DNA from: DASYSA01 sp036003885
Lineage (GTDB): Bacteria > Acidobacteriota > Blastocatellia > UBA7656
Direction of reading: 5' to 3'
DNA: 8,635 nt
Assembly: GCA_036003885.1 (NCBI GenBank)
Contig: DASYSA010000372.1
Coordinates: forward strand, 1-8,635
Shown here in pieces: positions 1-5,175 of this stretch. Below the pieces are notes generated by a model. The model made no database searches, had not been told where the DNA came from, and worked only from the letters and a program-made list of their open reading frames with translations. The position numbers and the translations under genes were made by a program. Each line of letters begins with the position of its first letter. The stretch's first letter is position 1.

Positions 1-926
1 CCTTACCATTTGCTTCGGAGATCTACAGGCGCGATCTTGATATCAGCAAGTACAATGTGCCTTTTCTCTTACATCCGTTCATCTCCTTTTACAGCTCCAG
101 GGGTTGTCCTGCGCTCTGCACATTCTGTCTTTGGCCACAGACCATAAGCGGCCACGCATGGCGGACGCGCAGCAATGAGAATGTCGCGGCTGAGGTGAAG
201 CGAGCTTTTGAACTCTTTCCGGATCTTCAGGAGATCTTCTTCGACGACGATACCTTTGCCTGGGCCAAGAACCGTACCATCGCTCTCTGCGAGCACCTCA
301 AGCCGCTCAAGCGAGTCTGGTCGTGTACTTCGAGAGTGCATACCGACTATGAAACCCTCAAAGCAATGAAGGCGGCCGGTTGCCGGCTGCTGATCGTCGG
401 CTTCGAATCAGGTGATCCGCAGATCCTGAAGAATATAAAGAAGGGTGCCACTGTCGAGCAGGGAATCGAGTTCATGAAAAACTGCAAGAAGCTGGGCATC
501 TCTGTTCATGGCGACTTCATAATAGGCCTTCCAGGCGAGACTCCTGAGACCATCAAGAGAACAGTAGAGTTTGCAGAGCAACTTGATTGCGAAACGATTC
601 AGGTGTCTATAGCGCACTCGTATCCAGGAACCGAGTTTGATGACTACTTGAAAAAGAACAACTTCTTCACCGATGACGATATGACTGATGAAATGGGCCA
701 TCAGCTACCGACCATTCAATACCCAGGTCTGAGCCGGAAAGAGATAGTGGCCGCAGTCGAACATTTCTATGACCGCTACTACTTCCGCCCGCGCATCATT
801 TTTAGAATAGTCCGCCGCGCTTTCTTCAACAGCCATGAGCGAAGACGCCTTTACAAAGAAGCACGGGAATTCCTCCAGCTTCGCGCCAAACGAAAAGAGT
901 TCGTAACAACACAGGGCAGTCGGTGA
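1..926 (+). CDS. hpnJ: HpnJ, hopanoid radical SAM enzyme (BHT cyclitol ether formation), 5' partial
   Basis: The frame is open from base 3 to the TGA at 924-926 and enters from upstream, giving 307 visible residues. A GTG at 57 could be read as a start, but the preceding codons (LPFASEIYRRDLDISKY) match the linker HpnJ proteins carry before the radical SAM barrel, so the GTG is an internal valine. The radical SAM CxxxCxxC motif is GCPALCTFC (visible C35, C39, C42), followed by LWPQTISGHAWRTRS, a signature I associate with HpnJ. GFESGDPQIL and GDFIIGLPGET are typical barrel strands. Full HpnJ is about 470 residues, so about 165 are missing, including the N-terminal cobalamin-binding domain. 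Known family role (Burkholderia hopanoid work): conversion of BHT glucosamine to BHT cyclitol ether after HpnI and HpnK. Both partner genes follow directly, which supports the call. An 89-base gap separates it from hpnK. Confidence 0.93.
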   Translation, partial: LPFASEIYRRDLDISKYNVPFLLHPFISFYSSRGCPALCTFCLWPQTISGHAWRTRSNENVAAEVKRAFELFPDLQEIFFDDDTFAWAKNRTIALCEHLKPLKRVWSCTSRVHTDYETLKAMKAAGCRLLIVGFESGDPQILKNIKKGATVEQGIEFMKNCKKLGISVHGDFIIGLPGETPETIKRTVEFAEQLDCETIQVSIAHSYPGTEFDDYLKKNNFFTDDDMTDEMGHQLPTIQYPGLSRKEIVAAVEHFYDRYYFRPRIIFRIVRRAFFNSHERRRLYKEAREFLQLRAKRKEFVTTQGSR

Positions 927-1004
927 CTCCTGGGAGGCCATCCAACTGTCGGTTTCATCCGGTGCTCGCAGACGACAAGCATCGGTGAATCTCTGATTTG
1001 CATA

Positions 1005-1011
1005 GGCGGAG
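1005..1011 (+). promoter_or_regulatory. Ribosome binding site of hpnK
   Basis: GGCGGAG lies 4 bases before the TTG at 1016 and 7 bases before a second in-frame TTG at 1019. An in-frame TGA at 1013-1015 rules out any earlier start. The spacing slightly favours 1019, but both remain possible. Confidence 0.55.
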
Positions 1012-1015
1012 CTGA

Positions 1016-1918
1016 TTGTTGGGCAACTGTGACAGCACATCGAGCGAGGCAGCGAACCGAATTCGCCTGATCGTAAGCGGGGATGATTTCGGTCTGAGCG
1101 AACAGGTGAACGAAGGCGTCATACGAGCCTTCAGAGATGGGGTGCTTACCAGCTGCAGCCTGATGGTAACTGGTGGCGCGTTCGATCAAGCGGTGGCCCT
1201 CGCACGAGAGAATCCGGGCCTTGCAGTCGGCATTCACCTGGTCACAGTGATGGGAAGATCCGTGCTTCCGAAGAGAGAGATTCCAAGCCTGGTGGACGAG
1301 GAAGGCCGATTTTCCAATAATCCCACCCTCGCAGGGTTAAAGTACTATTTCTGGGCCCGGGCTCGTCGCGAGATCAGAAGAGAGCTGGCGGCTCAATTTG
1401 AAAAGTACGAGTCGACGGGACTGCCCCTGTCGCATGTCGATGGGCACCTTCACATGCATGTTCATCCCGTCATCTTCGACGCTGCAATCACGCTCGGCGA
1501 GAGATTCGGCGCTAAACGTATGAGGGTTCCGCAGGAGGAGCGAAGACTGGCCCTTGCCTTTGATCGAGGCGCCGCCTTCTCCAGGACCCTCCACTCTTTA
1601 TTGTTTAGCAGGCTCGCAGGATATATGAAGAGAACGCTCGCAAGCCGAGGGTTCACATTCACCCAGCGCGTATATGGTGATCTTCAAACGGGGAAGATGA
1701 ACGAGCAGTATTTCCTCTACGCCCTGGAGAATCTGCGCTCAGAAACGAATGAGATATATTTTCATCCGGCAGTTTACGGTACAGGAGCGGCTCTAACAGA
1801 CGAGCAGCGTCAACAGGTTCTCGAATTTGGCGCCCTTACCAGTGCCACGGTCATCAGGCGCATAGATGAGCTCGGGGTCGAGCTCGCCAACTACTTTGAT
1901 CTGGACTGCACAAGATGA
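1016..1918 (+). CDS. hpnK: HpnK, YdjC-family hopanoid sugar deacetylase
   Basis: This 300-residue protein belongs to the YdjC/ChbG-like metal-dependent carbohydrate deacetylases. In hopanoid producers HpnK removes the acetyl group from N-acetylglucosaminyl-BHT to give BHT glucosamine, the substrate of HpnJ. The early SGDDFGLS motif (D23, D24), GIHL (H74) and the His-rich HVDGHLHMHVHP stretch (H140, D142, H144, H146, H148, H150) are the expected metal and active-site elements. The start must be TTG (1016 or 1019): a TGA in the same frame ends at 1015, and no ATG or GTG occurs before the GDDFG strand. This leaves about 16 residues before the family's usual RLIV start, so a rarer codon nearer that strand (ATT 1061, CTG 1067) cannot be excluded. 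The stop overlaps the next gene's ATG (ATGA, 1915-1918), indicating translational coupling. Confidence 0.9.
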   Translation: MLGNCDSTSSEAANRIRLIVSGDDFGLSEQVNEGVIRAFRDGVLTSCSLMVTGGAFDQAVALARENPGLAVGIHLVTVMGRSVLPKREIPSLVDEEGRFSNNPTLAGLKYYFWARARREIRRELAAQFEKYESTGLPLSHVDGHLHMHVHPVIFDAAITLGERFGAKRMRVPQEERRLALAFDRGAAFSRTLHSLLFSRLAGYMKRTLASRGFTFTQRVYGDLQTGKMNEQYFLYALENLRSETNEIYFHPAVYGTGAALTDEQRQQVLEFGALTSATVIRRIDELGVELANYFDLDCTR

Positions 1919-2337
1919 AGACAGCGATCGTTTTGATACTGGCCATCGTGGCGCAAACGGCTGGAGGCGTGATCCTCACAAGAGCTATGCACCGCGTTAG
2001 CGCTTCCGGGCCTGACCAGACGATCCTGCTGCTGGCGGTGAAGACAATCGAGAGCCCGGCCGTGTGGTTAGGCACCGCTCTCCTGATAGGGTTTTTCGCG
2101 CTGTATGCCGCGGCCCTTTCATGGGCCGACCTCAGCTTCGTTCTTCCGGCGACATCGTTCGGATACGTACTCAACGTTGCGTGTGGTCACTACTTTTTGC
2201 ACGAGACGATCTCCCCCACTCGATGGGCGGGATCGGTGCTCATATTTGTGGGAGTAGCGTTGGTTTCCAGATCTGGAGTGAGGGCAGTGGACCCTGCCTT
2301 TGTTGAGCTCGCAGGACCAGCTAAGGAGCCCGAATGA
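1915..2337 (+). CDS. Small four-helix DMT/EamA-type membrane protein (first of a pair)
   Basis: This is a 140-residue integral membrane protein with four predicted hydrophobic segments (about 3-24, 49-70, 74-95 and 103-119) and a short polar C-terminal tail. The size and the LSWADLSFVLPATS motif (68-81) fit a half-size drug/metabolite transporter of the SMR/EamA type, like the ArnE/ArnF subunits that flip undecaprenyl-phosphate-aminoarabinose. It overlaps hpnK by 4 bases (ATGA) and has no clear Shine-Dalgarno sequence, so it probably depends on ribosomes terminating on hpnK. The next gene is a paralogue, again overlapping by 4 bases. Position between the GlcNAc deacetylase and the glycosyltransferase suggests movement of a hopanoid or sugar-hopanoid intermediate across the inner membrane. 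That function is inference. Only the fold class is clear from the sequence. Confidence 0.82.
   Translation: MKTAIVLILAIVAQTAGGVILTRAMHRVSASGPDQTILLLAVKTIESPAVWLGTALLIGFFALYAAALSWADLSFVLPATSFGYVLNVACGHYFLHETISPTRWAGSVLIFVGVALVSRSGVRAVDPAFVELAGPAKEPE
2323..2328 (+). promoter_or_regulatory. Ribosome binding site of the second DMT gene
   Basis: AAGGAG sits inside the end of the first DMT gene, 5 bases before the ATG at 2334. Among the three overlapping starts (1915, 2334, 2702), only this one has a good Shine-Dalgarno sequence. Confidence 0.7.
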
Positions 2338-2702
2338 GGACAGCAATCATGATTGCGCTGGTCGTCCTGGCGGGATCGACCGGAGACCTGCTCATAACAA
2401 AGGGGATGAGGCAGGTCGGTGAGATAACGACGATGAGGCTAACCGAACTCGCCGGCATGCTGAGGCGGATTGCAGGCAGCCGGCATTTTCAGCTGGGGAT
2501 CCTCTGCATGGCAGTGAGCTTCTTTGCCTTTCTTGCAGTGCTGTCCTGGGCGGATTTAAGCTTTGTCGTTCCAGCAACCTCGCTGAGTTTTGTAATTACA
2601 ACAGGAGGAGCGAAGTTGTTCTTGAAGGAACACGTCAGCATGCTTCGTTGGACAGGAACTCTCCTCGTATGCCTGGGTGTCGCGCTGATATCGCTGCCCT
2701 GA
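2334..2702 (+). CDS. Small four-helix DMT/EamA-type membrane protein (second of a pair)
   Basis: This 122-residue protein has four predicted membrane segments (about 3-20, 53-72, 76-97 and 104-120) and is a clear paralogue of its upstream neighbour. LSWADLSFVVPATS (70-83) matches the same motif there at 12 of 14 positions or better, and the last segment aligns as RWTGTLLVCLGVALIS against RWAGSVLIFVGVALVS. It lacks the neighbour's polar C-terminal tail. The two probably form a heterodimer equal to one ten-helix-type EamA transporter, by analogy with ArnE/ArnF. The start overlaps the previous stop (ATGA, 2334-2337), and its own stop overlaps the hpnI start (TGATG, 2700-2704). A hopanoid or glycolipid flippase role is inferred from context alone. 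A general small-molecule exporter is the alternative. Confidence 0.82.
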   Translation: MRTAIMIALVVLAGSTGDLLITKGMRQVGEITTMRLTELAGMLRRIAGSRHFQLGILCMAVSFFAFLAVLSWADLSFVVPATSLSFVITTGGAKLFLKEHVSMLRWTGTLLVCLGVALISLP

Positions 2703-3862
2703 TGCACGCATTCATACTTACAATCAAGCTTCTATTTGTTGGCCTTATCCTGTCGGCCGACGTGTTCTACATCCTGTGCGTCATAGCCGCGATCAAGTTC
2801 TTTCGTGAGCCTGCCATCAAGGAAGAAGGCGAAGAGCCACCTGTGAGCATCCTGGTTCCCCTTCACGGCGCGGACTTTCAGGCGGATGAGAACTACGGGT
2901 CTCTCTGCAGTCAGGACTACGGCGACTATCAGATAGTATTCGGGGTGCAAGACAAGGACGACCCCTCGGTCCCGATCGTTCGGAGACTGATCGATAAGTT
3001 TCCCTCCCGAGACATCCACCTGCTGATCTGCCCGGACACCATTGGCGAGAACCTCAAGGTGAGCAATCTCCAGAATATGTTGGCGGAGGCAAAGCACGAA
3101 TACCTCGTCATCGTCGATAGCGACATTCGAGTGGACAAACACTATCTCCGCAGCATCGTAGGCCCGCTCTGCCTACAAGGTGTGGGCTTAGTCACCTGCT
3201 TGTACCGTGCGGCTGGCGCCCCGAACATTGTCGCCGCACTCGAGGGGATCGGAATTACTGCGGAATTCGCGCCCGGTGTGCTATGCGCCTGGCTTCTGGA
3301 GGGGATGACCTTCGCGCTGGGGTCGACAATCGCGTTGAAACGTGAGACCCTGCTTGGGATCGAAGGATTCAAATCGCTCGCCAACTACCTGGCGGACGAT
3401 TACATGCTCGGCAATCTCGTCTTCAGAAACGGGGGAGAGGTCCACCTTGCCAGGCATGTGGTCGAGACGACGCTCGCTCCAATTAAATTCTTCACAATGA
3501 TCAAGCACCAGGCGCGATGGGCTCGCACGATGCGGATGTCGCGGCCATTTGGCTATCTGGGCTTGGCGCTGACGTACGGAACTGCCTTCGCGCTACTGAA
3601 TGCAGCGGTCGATCGGTGTTCAATGCAGAGCCTTTTATTCCTTGGTTCTACGTTCGGAGTGCGGTTCGGGATGGCCTGGTTGATAGGAGTCCACTGGCTT
3701 AAGGATGGCGTTTTGAAGCGGTATTTCTGGCTTCTGCCGCTCCGGGACGTGCTAAGCCCGGTGATCTGGGTTCTGGGTCTTGTTCGGACGCGCGTTGAAT
3801 GGCGAGGCCGAACGTTCAAGGTCCTTCGAGACGGCAAGATAGCAGCTGTTGGCGAGAACTAA
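2702..3862 (+). CDS. hpnI: HpnI, hopanoid glycosyltransferase (family 2-like, ceramide glucosyltransferase type)
   Basis: HpnI transfers N-acetylglucosamine from a nucleotide sugar to BHT at the cytoplasmic membrane face. The protein is 386 residues. It has an N-terminal membrane helix (about 3-31), then a GT-A domain beginning VSILVPLHG (48-56), a metal-binding DSD (139-141), ADDYMLG with the likely catalytic aspartates (232-233), and HQARW (269-273), the HxxRW form of the (Q/R)xxRW motif of ceramide glucosyltransferase-like enzymes. Further hydrophobic segments near the C-terminus should anchor it. The frame is open back to an ATG at 2648, but that would overlap the previous gene by 55 bases and add 18 polar residues before the membrane helix. 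The ATG at 2702 forms the TGATG junction expected for a coupled operon and was chosen. There is no Shine-Dalgarno sequence, so it likely relies on reinitiation. Confidence 0.9.
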   Translation: MHAFILTIKLLFVGLILSADVFYILCVIAAIKFFREPAIKEEGEEPPVSILVPLHGADFQADENYGSLCSQDYGDYQIVFGVQDKDDPSVPIVRRLIDKFPSRDIHLLICPDTIGENLKVSNLQNMLAEAKHEYLVIVDSDIRVDKHYLRSIVGPLCLQGVGLVTCLYRAAGAPNIVAALEGIGITAEFAPGVLCAWLLEGMTFALGSTIALKRETLLGIEGFKSLANYLADDYMLGNLVFRNGGEVHLARHVVETTLAPIKFFTMIKHQARWARTMRMSRPFGYLGLALTYGTAFALLNAAVDRCSMQSLLFLGSTFGVRFGMAWLIGVHWLKDGVLKRYFWLLPLRDVLSPVIWVLGLVRTRVEWRGRTFKVLRDGKIAAVGEN

Positions 3863-3896
3863 CCTCGTACGTCCGCGAGGAAGTCGGTTATGAGTC

Positions 3897-3904
3897 GGGA
3901 GGGG
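3897..3904 (+). promoter_or_regulatory. Ribosome binding site of ispH
   Basis: The purine-rich GGGAGGGG lies 7 bases before the ATG at 3912. It fixes that ATG as the start and indicates independent initiation, unlike the coupled genes upstream. Confidence 0.75.
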
Positions 3905-3911
3905 TCTGAAG

Positions 3912-4835
3912 ATGACGATTAAGAGAGTGCTTCTCGCGAAATCGCGCGGTTTTTGTGCCGGCGTTGTTCGCGCGATCGATACGGTCGAACGTGCTCTTGA
4001 TCTGTTTCCAACGCCGATTTACATCTTCCATGAAATCGTGCACAACCGGCATGTCGTTGAAGGCTTCAGCAAGCGCAACGTGATCTTTGTTAATCACCTT
4101 GAAGAGGTGCCGAACGGAGCTGTGTGCATCTTTAGCGCACACGGAGTCTCACCTCAGATTGAAGCGTTGGCAAGGACCAAATCGCTCAGGGTCATTGACG
4201 CCACCTGTCCTTTGGTAACTAAGGTCCATCGGGAAGCGGTGCGGTTCTCGCAGGAGGGGAAGTCACTTGTTCTGATCGGACATCAGGGGCACGAAGAGAT
4301 AGAGGGCACGATGGGTGCAGCTCCCATGCAATTGGTGAGCTCGGTGCAGGATGTAGAGCTACTCGAAATGCCTCAAGACGCAAGCGTGGTCTATTTAACG
4401 CAAACGACTCTGAGCTTCGATGATGTTGCTCAAATCACCGAATCGCTGGAGCGCAGGTTTCCCAATGCTCAACCGCCTGGTAAGGAGGACATCTGCTATG
4501 CGACTCAGAACCGCCAAAATGCGGTTAAGGAGATGGCAGCGAAGGTCGACCTGGTCCTGGTTGTCGGCTCTCAGAACAGCTCAAATTCGCAAAGACTGTG
4601 TGAGGTGTCAATTGCCGCGGGCGTGCCGGCCTACCTCATAAACGATGAGACGGAGATCGATCTCGACTGGCTTACAGATGCTGAAATCGTCGGCGTTACC
4701 GCAGGCGCATCAGCACCGGAGGCGATCGTCACCAGGGTAATAGACCGCTTATGGTCGCTGGGCGCGCCGGAGATTCAAGATCTGAAGACCGAGGAAGAGG
4801 ATGTGCATTTCGCGCTTCCCCTCGCGTTTACCTAA
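3912..4835 (+). CDS. ispH: IspH, 4-hydroxy-3-methylbut-2-enyl diphosphate reductase
   Basis: IspH catalyses the last step of the MEP pathway, reducing HMBPP to IPP and DMAPP with a [4Fe-4S] cluster in the cytoplasm. The 307-residue protein is of usual length. The three cluster cysteines are present: C15 in RGFCAGV, C99 in DATCPLVTKVH and C195 in DICYATQNRQ. Substrate-binding elements are also present: HEIVHN (H44), SAHG (H77), GHEEIEGT (H127, E129), TQTTLS (163-168), NSSNS (222-226) and SAPE (267-270). These correspond to the H41, H74, H124/E126, S/N and S269 elements of the E. coli enzyme. Nothing essential is missing. It starts 49 bases after hpnI with its own strong ribosome binding site. 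Its place between hpnI and shc suggests precursor supply tied to hopanoid output. Whether it is the only ispH in the genome cannot be told here. Confidence 0.97.
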   Translation: MTIKRVLLAKSRGFCAGVVRAIDTVERALDLFPTPIYIFHEIVHNRHVVEGFSKRNVIFVNHLEEVPNGAVCIFSAHGVSPQIEALARTKSLRVIDATCPLVTKVHREAVRFSQEGKSLVLIGHQGHEEIEGTMGAAPMQLVSSVQDVELLEMPQDASVVYLTQTTLSFDDVAQITESLERRFPNAQPPGKEDICYATQNRQNAVKEMAAKVDLVLVVGSQNSSNSQRLCEVSIAAGVPAYLINDETEIDLDWLTDAEIVGVTAGASAPEAIVTRVIDRLWSLGAPEIQDLKTEEEDVHFALPLAFT

Positions 4836-4944
4836 GTTCATGAATAGCGGTCGAGTTCACAAAACCGACTCCTGCGGCGGCTTGGAGTGTTTCCGGAACT
4901 CTATCCTTTGGCCGTTTTCGAAGGAGGGCTTCCGTTCAAGGTTG

Positions 4945-4970
4945 TTGACTTGGATGCAGGCGTTTATAAT
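4945..4970 (+). promoter_or_regulatory. Possible sigma70-type promoter for shc
   Basis: A perfect TATAAT (4965-4970) is preceded by TTGACT (4945-4950), five of six matches to the -35 consensus but with only 14 bases between them. The offset TTGTTG (4942-4947) gives 17-base spacing but only three matches. A start near 4977 would give a leader of about 200 nt before shc. The perfect -10 box in a moderately GC-rich intergenic gap is the main evidence. Confidence 0.45.
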
Positions 4971-4987
4971 GGGCAGCGATTTTGTGC

Positions 4988-5005
4988 CGGGGTCGGAGGA
5001 CCCCG
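4988..5005 (+). promoter_or_regulatory. GC-rich hairpin in the shc leader
   Basis: CGGGGTC (4988-4994) pairs perfectly with GACCCCG (4999-5005) across a GGAG tetraloop, giving a 7-bp stem. It begins about 11 bases after the predicted transcription start, so it would form a 5' stem-loop on the shc transcript. No T-run follows, so it is not an intrinsic terminator. An mRNA-stabilising or regulatory role is inference. Confidence 0.45.
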
Positions 5006-5122
5006 AGATCGCTCAGCAACGGCCATCCTCGCTAAACGTTCGATTGTTGGCCAAGAGGTTTGCCAGGCCCAAACAAGTCTCGTTGGAAGTTCGCCCGTCG
5101 TCTATTCGCCGCTTTGGACATT

Positions 5123-5146
5123 GTCAGTCGTTCACAGTGAACTGAC
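5123..5146. repeat. Inverted repeat just upstream of shc
   Basis: GTCAGT (5123-5128) and ACTGAC (5141-5146) are exact inverted repeats 12 bases apart. Inside lies a second dyad, GTTCA-CAG-TGAAC (5130-5142). As RNA it could fold into a 9-bp stem (GTCA with TGAC, then GTTCA with TGAAC) with one 3-base bulge. It ends 18 bases before the shc ribosome binding site. It could be a protein operator or a translational control stem. Neither is established. Confidence 0.4.
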
Positions 5147-5163
5147 GAATCGTGTGCTTAAAG

Positions 5164-5168
5164 AGGAG
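5164..5168 (+). promoter_or_regulatory. Ribosome binding site of shc
   Basis: AGGAG lies 7 bases before the ATG at 5176, which favours that ATG over the in-frame GTG at 5152, where no such site is seen. Confidence 0.75.
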
Positions 5169-5175
5169 ATCTTGG

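Larger units (their letters stand above)
4836..5175. other. 340-base gap between ispH and shc with no recognisable gene
   Basis: This is the only long stretch in the window without a convincing gene. Two overlapping + frames are open: one starts inside the ispH end (4801-5145), the other runs from a GTG at 4887 to a TAG at 5187-5189. Their translations are in different frames over the same bases, resemble no family I recognise, lack proper ribosome binding sites, and the second runs 14 bases into shc. I treat both as chance. The gap holds a promoter-like element (4945-4970), a GC hairpin (4988-5005), an inverted repeat (5123-5146) and the shc ribosome binding site. It reads best as a regulatory leader for shc. 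Confidence 0.6.

Noticed and set aside
57..59. GTG at 57 as the start of hpnJ
   Set aside because: The frame stays open upstream and the encoded residues match HpnJ, so the gene is simply cut by the window edge.
2648..2701. 18-residue N-terminal extension of HpnI from the ATG at 2648
   Set aside because: It lies wholly in the end of the preceding gene, adds polar residues before the membrane anchor, and the ATG at 2702 gives a normal coupled junction.
3863..3880. CCTCG...CGAGG stem after the hpnI stop
   Set aside because: Only 5 bp with an 8-base loop and no T-run; too weak to call a terminator.
3890..3922. Ten-codon frame (ATG AGT CGG ... TAA) overlapping the ispH start, as a leader peptide
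   Set aside because: No ribosome binding site, and its content looks like chance reading of the ispH Shine-Dalgarno region.
4988..5005. Hairpin considered as an intrinsic terminator after ispH
   Set aside because: No T-run follows the stem, and it lies downstream of the promoter-like TATAAT, so termination is not supported.
4801..5145. Open frame of 114 codons starting within the end of ispH
   Set aside because: It begins out of frame inside ispH, shows no recognisable motif, and likely reflects a chance lack of stops.
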